This document shows positions 20,702 through 30,626 of a DNA stretch of 64,000 nt, one piece after another. Location of the stretch: NCBI GenBank assembly GCA_903871605.1, contig CAIQHF010000029.1, forward strand, positions 155,495 to 219,494, written 5' to 3'. The notes under the pieces were generated by a model. The model searched no databases. It worked only from the letters and a program-made list of their open reading frames with translations, and was not told where the DNA came from. The position numbers and the translations under genes are program-made. Position 1 is the stretch's first letter; every line of letters begins with the position of its first letter. This DNA comes from an uncultured Sphingomonadaceae bacterium. Its GTDB lineage: Bacteria; Pseudomonadota; Alphaproteobacteria; Sphingomonadales; Sphingomonadaceae.

Positions 20702-22453
20702 TCAGTCCTTGTCGTGGGCGGCGGCCGCCGCGCCGGTCAGCTTGGGCTTTGCGATGCCGGGATGCCAGAGCAGCGGCAGCAGGTCGCTTTCGTCGACGTC
20801 ATGGCTGACGTCGGGGATGACGCCGAGCAGCGGCCCGATCCGCGAGATGGTGCGGCCGATCGCCGGGCCGACCACCCACGCCGCGGTCGTCCAGCCGTAG
20901 GTGTCGGCGGTCGCGTGCGGGCCATCGAGCGTCATCATGATCATATATTTGGGGTCGTCCATCGGGAACACCCCGGCGAAGGTCGAGACGTTGAGCTTCT
21001 TGTTGTAGCCGCCGCCCTGCGCCTTCTCGGCGGTGCCGGTCTTGCCGCCCAGCCGGAAGCCGGGGACGTCCGCCTTCTTGCCGGTGCCGTCCGCGGCGGG
21101 CAGCACGACGAGGCGAAGCAACTGACGGATCCGCGCGCTGGTCGCCTCCGAGATGACGCGGTGGCCGGTGGGGACGGGATTGTCCGGCCCGCGCTTGATC
21201 AGCGTCGCCGGGTGATAGGTGCCGCCATTGACCAGCGCGGCGTAGGAGATGGCGAGGTTGAGCGGGGTCACCGCAATGCCGTGGCCGAAGCCGACGGTCA
21301 TCACCGTGGTCCGCCCCCAATAGGTCGGCCATAGCGGCTTGGCCTTGGCGGTGAGCTCGATCTCGGGCGGCGCGCCGAAGCCGAGCTTCTTGAACATCGC
21401 GGTCTCGCGCGACTGCCCCAGCTCGTCGGCGATCCGCGCGGTCACGATGTTCGAGGATTTGGTGAACATCTCGGGAATGTCGAGCCAGCGCCCGGCAGGT
21501 TCCTCGTCGTGGATCTTGAAGCGGCCGATCTGCAGCGGCGCGGTGGCGTCGTATTTCTTCGCCATCGAGGTGACGACGCCGCTGTCGATCGCGTTGGCGA
21601 GCGTGATCGCCTTGAACGTCGAACCGAGCTCATAGACCGACTGGGTGACGTTGTTGCGCAGCGAGTCGATCCCGGTCGCGCCGGGATCATTGGGGTTGAA
21701 GGTCGGCAGCGAGACCATCGCGATCACCTCGCCGGTATGGACGTCCATCACCAGCGCGCTGCCTGCCGCCGCGGTGAACTTGTCCTTGGCGGCCGACAGC
21801 TCTTCCTCGAGCGCCGCCTGCACGCGGGTGTCGATCGACAGCGCCACCGGCTGGCCGCGTTTCGCCGGATCGAGCAGGCGGTTGTTGAGCACCTTCTCCA
21901 TCCCGAACACGCCGCGTCCGTCAATGTCGGTCCAGCCCAGCACATGCGCCGCCAGGGTGGTCTGCGGGTAGAGCCGTTCGGGCTCCTGCGCGAGCGCCAG
22001 CGCGGGCTCGCCGATCGCGTTGACCTGGGCGACAAGCTCGGGCGTCGCGCGGCGACGGAGGTAGATGAAGCTCTTGTTCGAATGCAGCATCGCGAAATAC
22101 TGCGCAGCGCTGTGCTCGGGCATCAGCTGAGCGAGCTTTTCGGAGACCTCCATCGCGTCGTTGACGAGCTGCCGGGGGTGCAGCCCGATCGACCAAGCCT
22201 GGATCGTGGTGGCGAGCGGCACGCCGTTGCGATCGACGATGTCGCCGCGCGCGGGCAGCAACCCGTCGCCGGCAGGAGTGGACGCACCGCCACCGACGAA
22301 GATCGAGACGTAGAGAAGCCGCAGCGCGATCACGCCGACGACGCCCAGGAACAGCAGCATCACCACCATCAGGCGGAAATGCACGAGCGCCAGCGACTGC
22401 TGGCGCTGCCCGGCCAGCCGGACCCGATCGGGGCGCGCGACGAGGCCGGTCAC
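20702..22453 (-). CDS. ftsI: Septal penicillin-binding protein 3, FtsI
   Basis: 583 aa class B PBP, the septal transpeptidase. One N-terminal membrane segment (about 27-52), the pedestal motif ARGDIVDRNGVPLATTI (68-84), then the transpeptidase domain with STFK (Ser278 nucleophile), SSN (333-335) and KTGT (471-474). The start is GTG at 22453, chosen because it overlaps the ftsL stop as GTGA; the open frame continues upstream only as a shadow of ftsL. Confidence 0.97.
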   Translation of the reverse strand: MTGLVARPDRVRLAGQRQQSLALVHFRLMVVMLLFLGVVGVIALRLLYVSIFVGGGASTPAGDGLLPARGDIVDRNGVPLATTIQAWSIGLHPRQLVNDAMEVSEKLAQLMPEHSAAQYFAMLHSNKSFIYLRRRATPELVAQVNAIGEPALALAQEPERLYPQTTLAAHVLGWTDIDGRGVFGMEKVLNNRLLDPAKRGQPVALSIDTRVQAALEEELSAAKDKFTAAAGSALVMDVHTGEVIAMVSLPTFNPNDPGATGIDSLRNNVTQSVYELGSTFKAITLANAIDSGVVTSMAKKYDATAPLQIGRFKIHDEEPAGRWLDIPEMFTKSSNIVTARIADELGQSRETAMFKKLGFGAPPEIELTAKAKPLWPTYWGRTTVMTVGFGHGIAVTPLNLAISYAALVNGGTYHPATLIKRGPDNPVPTGHRVISEATSARIRQLLRLVVLPAADGTGKKADVPGFRLGGKTGTAEKAQGGGYNKKLNVSTFAGVFPMDDPKYMIMMTLDGPHATADTYGWTTAAWVVGPAIGRTISRIGPLLGVIPDVSHDVDESDLLPLLWHPGIAKPKLTGAAAAAHDKD

Positions 22454-22980
22454 GGCTGCGGCGTCTTCCCGCCCGCATCCAGATAGGCGACGCGATCGGC
22501 CGGAATCGTCAGGCTGGCACGGCGCAGAACGGGTCGCGCGGCTGGCGCATCGAGATCGAGCGAGACCGAATGGACCAGCTTGGTGGTCGGCATCTGGGCG
22601 ATCCGGCGATAGGCGACCTGCGCCACCGCGGCGGGCACCTGCAGCCCGGTCGCGACCGCGCCATCGACGGGTGCCACGGGTGCGGCCGGGACGGCAAGGC
22701 TGGCAAGCTGCATTTCGCCCGCCAGATACTGGTGCGCCTTGGGTGCGGTCAACGACAGCACGTCCGCGTTCCACCGCTCCAATTGCACGAGCCGGCTCCG
22801 CGTCTGCAATTCGGTCTGCAGCGATCGGATATCCTCGCGCTCGCCGAGCAGCCGGTGCTCGGTCTGCGCGACTTGCGCGCGCTCGGCGGCGACGCGAAGC
22901 GACACGAGATAGCAACCCAGCGCTGCAACCGCGACGCTGGCCACCCATCCTACCGTCCTGAAACGTGTCGCGATCATCAT
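22450..22980 (-). CDS. ftsL: Cell division protein FtsL-like
   Basis: 176 aa bitopic protein. Short cytoplasmic tail, membrane segment about 10-28 ([20 protein letters not shown]), then a heptad-patterned stretch (about 30-85, [20 protein letters not shown]) fitting the FtsL/FtsB coiled coil, and a Pro/Ala-rich C-terminal extension of about 80 residues. Sequence identity across this family is low, so the call rests mainly on topology and on the rsmH-ftsL-ftsI order. The ATG at 22980 overlaps the rsmH stop; a second ATG follows at once. Confidence 0.88.
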   Translation of the reverse strand: MMIATRFRTVGWVASVAVAALGCYLVSLRVAAERAQVAQTEHRLLGEREDIRSLQTELQTRSRLVQLERWNADVLSLTAPKAHQYLAGEMQLASLAVPAAPVAPVDGAVATGLQVPAAVAQVAYRRIAQMPTTKLVHSVSLDLDAPAARPVLRRASLTIPADRVAYLDAGGKTPQP

Positions 22981-23990
22981 CGGGCTCCTCGGCGCGCGGG
23001 GGTCGGTCGGTGGGTGGAAACGGGGGTCGAGAGAATGGGCTCGGCCGGCCACGGCGGCGCCGCGCTGCGGCGCGCGGCGCGCAACGTCGCCGAGCGCGAG
23101 CGCGGATTGCGGCGCTGCTCGGCATCGCCGGCGCGGATCCCGCGCGAGACCGCCTCGAAGCTGGGCGCGCGCGCCGACGCGGCCTCGGGACGATGGCGCG
23201 ATCCGGCGCCCATGCCGCCGCCGCGGCTCCTGAGGAAGCGCTTGACGATGCGGTCCTCGAGACTGTGGAAGCTCACCACGGCAAGCCGGCCGGCGACGCC
23301 GAGCAACGTCTCGGCGGCGGACAGGCCCGCCTCGAGTTCCTCGAGTTCGCGATTGAGATGGATGCGGATCGCCTGGAAGGTCCGCGTCGCCGGATCCTTG
23401 GGCATGCCGGGATGATGGCCTGTGGCGCGGCGCACGACATCGGCGAGTTCGCCAGTGCGCGTCAGCGGGCGCGCCGCGACGATCGCGCGCGCGATCCGGC
23501 GCGCGCGCGGCTCCTCGCCATAGAGATGGATGACGTCGGCGATCTCCGCCTCGTCGGCCTCGTTGACGAAATCGGCGGCGCTCGTGCCGGCCTGCTCCAT
23601 CCGCATGTCGAGCGGACCGTCGCCCTGGAAGGAAAAGCCGCGCGCCGCCTGATCGAGCTGCATCGACGACACGCCGATGTCGAGCGTGACGCCGTCGACG
23701 CTCTCTATGCCGAGCGCGGCGAGCGCGGGGACCATCTGAGAGAAGCGCTCGGCGACGAGCACGAGACGCCCCTCGCTCTCCGCCTCGAGCGCGCGGCCGG
23801 CGGCGATCGCGTCGGGGTCGCGATCGAAGGCGAAGACGCGCGCCGCGCCGGCGGCGAGGATGGCGCGGGTATAGCCGCCCGCGCCGAACGTGCCGTCGAC
23901 ATGCGTCTCGCCCGGCTGCACCGCGAGCGCGGCCATCACCTCGTCGAGCAGAACCGGGATATGCGGCGCATCGAGCGCGATCTCGCTCAT
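22977..23990 (-). CDS. rsmH: 16S rRNA m4C1402 methyltransferase RsmH
   Basis: 337 aa SAM methyltransferase (MraW) that modifies 16S rRNA C1402 near the P site. [13 protein letters not shown] at the N-terminus, SAM loop [29 protein letters not shown] region with DGPLDMRM, and the C-terminal [15 protein letters not shown] are typical. It ends in an Arg-rich tail. The ATG at 23990 overlaps the mraZ stop. Confidence 0.97.
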   Translation of the reverse strand: MSEIALDAPHIPVLLDEVMAALAVQPGETHVDGTFGAGGYTRAILAAGAARVFAFDRDPDAIAAGRALEAESEGRLVLVAERFSQMVPALAALGIESVDGVTLDIGVSSMQLDQAARGFSFQGDGPLDMRMEQAGTSAADFVNEADEAEIADVIHLYGEEPRARRIARAIVAARPLTRTGELADVVRRATGHHPGMPKDPATRTFQAIRIHLNRELEELEAGLSAAETLLGVAGRLAVVSFHSLEDRIVKRFLRSRGGGMGAGSRHRPEAASARAPSFEAVSRGIRAGDAEQRRNPRSRSATLRAARRSAAPPWPAEPILSTPVSTHRPTPARRGAR

Positions 23991-24493
23991 GCCGCGATGC
24001 CTCGCTCGGCGAGGAGGAAGGCCAGCACCTTGCGGTTACGCGAACCCTCGGGGAAGGCGGCGAGCGCCTTTTGCGGGTTCCAGATCTGGATCGTCGAGCC
24101 TGCGCCCAGGAAGAAGGCGAGATCCTCGATCTCGCCCACCGCGCGCAGCATCGGCGAGAGAACCATGCGGCCCGCGCCGTCGAACTTCACGGGCTCGAGA
24201 CTGCCGAACGCATCGACCCGCGCCATCTCGAGCGCGCCCAGCCGTTCGGCGGCGGGAAGCTCGGCGACGCCCTCGCGCAGCTGCTGATCGAACTCGTCGG
24301 AGGCGACCGCGTCGAGCGCGGTCAGGCACGCGCCGCCGGCATGTTCGCCGATCATCAGCGTGTTGTCCTTGTCCAGACCATGCGCCTCGGCCCGCTTCTC
24401 GATCAGCGCACGAAAGCTGGCAGGCACAGACACCCGTCCCTTCGCGTCCACCGCGTTGAGCGCATGGCCTTGGAAAAGATGGCCGATGTTCAA
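23987..24493 (-). CDS. mraZ: MraZ, dcw operon DNA-binding regulator
   Basis: 168 aa, two swapped-hairpin AbrB-like halves with the DxxxR motif: [20 protein letters not shown] (7-26, DAKGR at 16-20) and [14 protein letters not shown] in the second half. In E. coli MraZ binds TGGG repeats and represses its own promoter. No ATG or GTG lies near the conserved N-terminus: the best start is TTG at 24493 ([10 protein letters not shown]), preceded by GGGGTCAGG. Upstream TTGs at about 24505 and at 24547 are alternatives. Confidence 0.88.
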   Translation of the reverse strand: MNIGHLFQGHALNAVDAKGRVSVPASFRALIEKRAEAHGLDKDNTLMIGEHAGGACLTALDAVASDEFDQQLREGVAELPAAERLGALEMARVDAFGSLEPVKFDGAGRMVLSPMLRAVGEIEDLAFFLGAGSTIQIWNPQKALAAFPEGSRNRKVLAFLLAERGIAA

Positions 24494-24584
24494 GCCTGAC
24501 CCCAATTGACGACGCGCTTTGCCCCCGCCGCCATTCCGCAATGCCAAAGCCCCTCGCTCCCCGAGGGTCTCCTTGCGGACCCGA

Positions 24585-24631
24585 TGGGGGTATCATGGGT
24601 AGGACATGGGTTTCAATGGATTTGTATGGGC
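24585..24631 (+). promoter_or_regulatory. Array of TGGG boxes, candidate MraZ operator
   Basis: Plus-strand boxes TGGGG (24585), TGGGT (24596), TGGGT (24607), TGGAT (24617) and TGGGC (24627) recur every 11, 11, 10 and 10 bases, about one helical turn. E. coli MraZ binds three TGGGN boxes spaced by 10 bases upstream of mraZ. Here there are four good boxes and one weak one, written on the strand opposite to mraZ. Confidence 0.75.
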
Positions 24632-24723
24632 TATCCTGTGTGTTTCTTGGCACGCAGTGCCATGCGCACAGCACAAAAACCCCTGAACAGGGATGAATTC
24701 TCGCTTTGTTCTTTGGATCAGCC

Positions 24724-24732
24724 TGTGGATAA
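24724..24732 (-). promoter_or_regulatory. Perfect DnaA-box sequence upstream of mraZ
   Basis: TGTGGATAA on the plus strand, TTATCCACA on the minus strand, matches the DnaA consensus TTATNCACA exactly. It is single, about 95 bases upstream of the TGGG array. Binding is inferred only. Confidence 0.45.
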
Positions 24733-24856
24733 CTGTGTTGAGGACGTCGTGCCGCTTTGAAATGACCGGCAAGCGCGGATTCGTCCGACAGGTCCGGACG
24801 GTCGTCGGCCGCTGGCGCGGCGAGACCGGTTCGCGCGTCGCCGCGCTATTGGCGAA

Positions 24857-25195
24857 TCAGTGGCGGACGGCTGCCGCGCCGGGCCGACGCGCCGGCGGTG
24901 GCGGCGCGATCGTCGCCGGCTGCGCCATCGCCTGCTGCGTGTTCGGCGGATTGCCGCCCGGCGCCACGCCCAATTCGGCAAGCGGTTCCTTGGGGGACTC
25001 CGCTGCCATGATGTCGGCGGCCGAGCCGTTGGCGAGCCTCGCGCGATGCGGATCGTCCTGCCCGAACATGCCGAGTATCGAGGCGGCCAGCAGCGTCAGC
25101 AGGAACACCGCAGCGAGGCCGGTCAGGCCAACGCGCACGCGCTGCATCGCGGCGTCGCGCTGATCGCGCGCGGAAGAATCGCTGTCGTCGGCCAC
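24857..25195 (-). CDS. Small single-pass membrane protein, unknown function
   Basis: 112 aa. The start is GTG at 25195 with AAGAGGG 6 bases upstream; the frame continues further but overlaps the cysteine synthase gene and has no such site. A charged cytoplasmic N-terminus (DDSDSSARDQRDAAMQRV), one membrane segment (LTGLAAVFLLTLLAASILGM), then a Pro/Ala-rich, probably periplasmic tail (IAPPPPARRPGAAA). It begins 20 bases after the cysteine synthase stop, so co-transcription is likely. No family recognised. Confidence 0.7.
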   Translation of the reverse strand: MADDSDSSARDQRDAAMQRVRVGLTGLAAVFLLTLLAASILGMFGQDDPHRARLANGSAADIMAAESPKEPLAELGVAPGGNPPNTQQAMAQPATIAPPPPARRPGAAAVRH

Positions 25196-25215
25196 GTACC
25201 CTCTTACCGCAGGTG

Positions 25216-26211
25216 TCACCGCGGCTCCAGCCAGGGCGGCACCGTCAGCCCCTTGGCGCGCAGCCAGGCGGGATTGGACAGCGTCGATAGATAGCGCATC
25301 CCCGAATCGCACAGGATGGTGACGATCATCCTGCCCGGCCCCATCGCATGCGCCAGCGCCACCGCGCCCGCGACGTTGATCCCCGACGACAGGCCGACAT
25401 GCAGCCCCTCCTCGGCGAGCAGCCGGTGCACCCAGGCCAAAGCGGCCTCGTCGGACACGCGGAACTGCGTATCGACGGGCGCACCCTCCAGATTGGCGGT
25501 GATCCGGCTTTGCCCGATCCCCTCGGCGACCGAACTGCCCTCCGCCACCAGTTCACCGCACGCATAATAGCTGTAGAGGGCGGCGCCGTGCGGATCGGTC
25601 AGCGCGATCGTGACGCTGTCCTTCTCCGCCTTGAGACCCAGGCCGACCCCGGCCAGCGTCCCGCCGGTTCCGCACGCGCAGGTGAAGCCGTCGATCGCGC
25701 CGCCGGTCTGCGCCCAGATCTCGGGCGCGGTGGTTCGGATATGCGCCATCCGGTTGGCGGTGTTGTCGAACTGGTTCGACCAGAATCCGCCTGGCGTCTC
25801 CTCGGCGATGCGGCGCGAGGTGTGAACATAGTGGGCGGGGTTGGAATAGGCGGTGGGTGGCACCTCGATCAGTTCGGCACCCAGCGCGCGGAGCGTATCC
25901 TTCTTTTCCTGGCTTTGCGTCTCGGGGATGACGATGATCGTGCGATAGCCCTTGGCATTGGCGACAAAGGCGAGGCCGATGCCGGTATTCCCGGCCGTCC
26001 CCTCGACGATCGTGCCGCCGGGCCTGAGCAGCCCGCGCGCCTCGCCATCCTCGATGATATAGAGTGCGGCGCGATCCTTGACCGATCCGCCGGGGTTCAT
26101 GAATTCGCATTTGGCGAGAATCTCGCACCCGGTCTCCGCGGACGGGCCGGCGAGGCGGACGAGCGGCGTGTTGCCGATCAGCGAAAGCGCATCTGGCGCG
26201 ATGGAGGTCAT
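25216..26211 (-). CDS. cysK: Cysteine synthase, PLP-dependent
   Basis: 331 aa fold-type II PLP enzyme making cysteine from O-acetylserine and sulfide. LIGNTPLVRL at the N-terminus, NPGGSVKDRAAL with the PLP lysine (Lys45), and the phosphate-binding loop EGTAGNTGIGLA (70-81; CysK of E. coli has TSGNTG) are visible, as is CGTGGTLAGVG. The start at 26211 (MTSIAPDALS) matches the family length; the longer frame is promoter DNA. Cystathionine beta-synthase activity cannot be excluded. Confidence 0.92.
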   Translation of the reverse strand: MTSIAPDALSLIGNTPLVRLAGPSAETGCEILAKCEFMNPGGSVKDRAALYIIEDGEARGLLRPGGTIVEGTAGNTGIGLAFVANAKGYRTIIVIPETQSQEKKDTLRALGAELIEVPPTAYSNPAHYVHTSRRIAEETPGGFWSNQFDNTANRMAHIRTTAPEIWAQTGGAIDGFTCACGTGGTLAGVGLGLKAEKDSVTIALTDPHGAALYSYYACGELVAEGSSVAEGIGQSRITANLEGAPVDTQFRVSDEAALAWVHRLLAEEGLHVGLSSGINVAGAVALAHAMGPGRMIVTILCDSGMRYLSTLSNPAWLRAKGLTVPPWLEPR

Positions 26212-26373
26212 CGGACCGACATAGGGAAGGCCCCGCCACCCGGCAACGCAGCTTTGCTTGGGCCCGTTCAACCCGCGGATGGACCGCGCGACCGTCATCG
26301 GACGTCCAAATTGTTGACGCACCGCACAACGGGCTTGACGTAGGGGATTTGGTTGTCAATCAGCGCAGGCGCT

Positions 26374-26778
26374 ATGCGAACCCCCCTCACGCTCCGCGCC
26401 GCCCCGGCCCTCGCCGGATTCCTCCTCCTCTCGCTCGCCGGTTGCAACAACCAGCCGACCAACATCGGCGCCGACGAGACCGACGACATGAAGAGCCAGC
26501 TGGCGACGGCCAAGCCGGTCTCGCTGCCGCCGTCGATCGCCGCGACCAAGTCGCTGCGCTGCGCCGACAACAGCGTCGTGTTCGTCGACTTCTATTCGGA
26601 CGGCAAGAGCGCCGGCATCCACCTCAAGAAGGACAGCCCGCCGACGATCGTCAAGGCGGATGCCGCGGGCAAGCCGATGACCGCCGACGGCGGCTATGCG
26701 GTCGACGGATCGCAGACCGCATCGTCGGTCAAGGTGACGTTGCCCGGCAAGCCGGCGCAGAGCTGCGACGCCGAGTAA
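26374..26778 (+). CDS. Small lipoprotein, MliC-like
   Basis: 134 aa. Lipoprotein signal with lipobox LAGC (Cys24). The mature part has a Cys in SLRCADNSVVFVDFYSDG and a second Cys five residues from the end, with a beta-strand pattern between them. This resembles MliC/PliC lysozyme inhibitors in layout, but the identity is too low to be sure. ATG at 26374 was preferred over an upstream TTG. It is divergent from cysK and followed by a strong terminator, so monocistronic. Confidence 0.72.
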   Translation: MRTPLTLRAAPALAGFLLLSLAGCNNQPTNIGADETDDMKSQLATAKPVSLPPSIAATKSLRCADNSVVFVDFYSDGKSAGIHLKKDSPPTIVKADAAGKPMTADGGYAVDGSQTASSVKVTLPGKPAQSCDAE

Positions 26779-26802
26779 GCCTTCCTGCTTTCCGCATCCC
26801 GA

Positions 26803-26831
26803 GGCCGGCGGCTCACCCCGCCGGCCTTTTT
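26803..26831 (+). terminator. Intrinsic terminator after the lipoprotein gene
   Basis: A perfect 9-bp stem (GGCCGGCGG with CCGCCGGCC, 6-base loop) followed directly by TTTTTCG. A textbook Rho-independent terminator, isolating purL from the upstream gene. Confidence 0.88.
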
Positions 26832-26928
26832 CGTTGGGGCAGCGCGAAAATCCTCGCCCTCCGGGCGAAGCGTCGACGGCCCACCCTGCCCTTTCCTATT
26901 CCCTCCCCTCGCGCTATCGGCTCGCGGC

Positions 26929-29187
<2,259 letters not shown>

Positions 29188-29292
29188 TCGGCGGCCCATG
29201 CGGAAGCGCGGCAAGAAGATGGTCGTTGACGCCCGCCCGATCTTGCGATTCGATCCGTCTGCCCGCGACTCGCGCGGCTAGGAGAGACGAGC

Positions 29293-29505
29293 ATGATCCG
29301 TACGCTGATGGCCGCCGCTGCCCTTTTGTCGTTGGCGGCGTCGCCCACGCTCGCCGCGCCGTGCAAGGACGCCAAGGGCAAGTTCACCAAATGCCCGCCT
29401 GCGCCTGCCGCGCCCGCCACGGGTACGCGCTGCAAGGATGCCAAGGGCAAGTTCGCCAAGTGCGGGACGCCCGGCGCGAAGCCGATCGTGACGACCAAAA
29501 AGTAA
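29293..29505 (+). CDS. Small secreted protein with twin CKDAKGKF motifs
   Basis: 70 aa. Signal peptide (MIRTLMAAAALLSLAASPTL, cleavage after TLAA) then two copies of CKDAKGKF[TA]KC (24-34 and 47-57) joined by a Pro/Ala linker. Each motif holds a Cys pair that could make a small disulfide loop or bind metal. GGAGAGACGAGC precedes the ATG. Function unknown; I did not recognise a named family. Confidence 0.75.
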   Translation: MIRTLMAAAALLSLAASPTLAAPCKDAKGKFTKCPPAPAAPATGTRCKDAKGKFAKCGTPGAKPIVTTKK

Positions 29506-29544
29506 TTTCTGGCGCGGGCGGGCAAGCGCCCGCGCCCGCCAAAG

Positions 29545-29628
29545 CCGTTCGTACTGAGCGAAGTCGCAGCGCATGGTGTAGGGCGGGCCGCTTGAGGCCC
29601 GTCCTTCGACTTCGCTCAGGACGAAAGG
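29545..29628. repeat. Long inverted repeat after the secreted-peptide gene (type B)
   Basis: Arms CCGTTCGTACTGAGCGAAGT (from 29545) and ACTTCGCTCAGGACGAAAGG (to 29628) pair over 22 bases with two mismatches around a 40-base centre that holds a smaller GGGCCGCTTGAGGCCC stem. It shares its arm sequence with the element between murE and murF. Confidence 0.78.
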
Positions 29629-29661
29629 TGGATAAGGGCGCGCGCCAGCCGCCGCTACCCC

Positions 29662-30528
29662 TCACGCCAGCTTGAAACCTTCCTTGTTCGCCATCGCGGT
29701 AAGCGCCTTGTTCTTCTCGTCGCTCAGCGCGGCGTGGATTTGGGGGAAGATCTTCTCTTCCTCCTCGGTGATGTGCGCGTTGAGGTCGGCGCGGAAGTCG
29801 GCGCACTTGATTGCGAATGCGGGCGAGCCCTTATCCATGGCGTCGAGCTCGTAGAGATATGGTTTGTGATAGCCCTGCTCGTGGTTGAGCGCGTCGGCAT
29901 CCGCCTTGTCGCCCCTTTCGCGCAGCGCCGGGTAAATCACATTCTCCTCGGTGAAGGCGTGCTTGCCGAGCGCATGCTTGAGCTGCATCAGCAGCATCGA
30001 TCGCTTGGCGGTCTGCGTGTCGCTTGTCTTGGCGAGCTGGTCGAGCAGCGCGAGCGCCGCCTTGTGCTCGCCCTTGAGGGCCTCGAACCAGTCGCCCGCC
30101 ATGATGCTGGGCGACTGGACGACCGCCTTGCGACCGAGATTGGCGACAAGCCCCGCCGCCAGTCCGGCAGCGGCGACGCCGATCATCGTGCCTGCGCCCG
30201 TGCCAGGCTTCGGCTTCGGCGGCGGACGCCGCTTGGCGGTGCGCTTCGCAGACCCCTTCGACGCGCCCGTCGACGACACGGCTGGCGCCGCACCGACGAC
30301 GGAGGCGGCCGTCGGCTTCGGCGTCGCCGCCTTGGCGACGCTCGGCTTGGATACGGCCGGCTTGGATACGGCCGACTTGGATGCCGCCGCCGCGGCCGAC
30401 TTGGGCGCCTTGGGTCGGGGCGATACGGCCGCGACGTCCATCTTCGTCGCGCCGCTCCTGGTGCCGCCGGCCGTGCGCGGCTTGGTGGCCGCTTTGACGG
30501 GCGTATCGGTATTCGCGCTGCTGACCAT
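29662..30528 (-). CDS. Hemerythrin-domain protein with H1-like tail
   Basis: 288 aa. The C-terminal half (about 145-285) is a hemerythrin-like four-helix bundle with iron-ligand candidates in ALKGEHKAALALLDQLAK, LKHALGKHAFTEENVIYPAL, NHEQGYHKPYLYELD and DLNAHITEEEEKIFPQI. The first 100 residues are Lys/Ala/Pro/Ser repeats (SKPAVSKPSVAKAATPKPT) like histone-H1-type proteins, followed by a short hydrophobic stretch (AGTMIGVAAAGLAAGLVANL). Oxygen, nitric oxide or iron sensing is possible; the sequence does not decide. The ATG at 30528 is preceded by GAGGACGAGACC. Confidence 0.85.
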   Translation of the reverse strand: MVSSANTDTPVKAATKPRTAGGTRSGATKMDVAAVSPRPKAPKSAAAAASKSAVSKPAVSKPSVAKAATPKPTAASVVGAAPAVSSTGASKGSAKRTAKRRPPPKPKPGTGAGTMIGVAAAGLAAGLVANLGRKAVVQSPSIMAGDWFEALKGEHKAALALLDQLAKTSDTQTAKRSMLLMQLKHALGKHAFTEENVIYPALRERGDKADADALNHEQGYHKPYLYELDAMDKGSPAFAIKCADFRADLNAHITEEEEKIFPQIHAALSDEKNKALTAMANKEGFKLA

Positions 30529-30626
30529 GGTCTCGTCCTCTGATCCGGATATCGGCGGTCAACAGCCCGCTGGCCGTGCGGGTTCCGCGGCTTGACGAAG
30601 CCCCGGGATCGCGACACGCCCGAGCA

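Larger units (their letters stand above)
24494..24856 (-). promoter_or_regulatory. dcw control region (363-base gene-free gap)
   Basis: Lower in GC than its surroundings, this gap separates mraZ from the small membrane protein gene. It carries five TGGG-like boxes (24585-24630), a short palindrome GGCACGCAGTGCC, an imperfect palindrome CCCTGAACAGGG, and a DnaA-box sequence at 24724. The mraZ promoter must lie here. TACAAAT just beyond the last box on the minus strand could be a -10, but no good -35 is spaced to it. 24770-24856 shows nothing clear. Confidence 0.65.
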
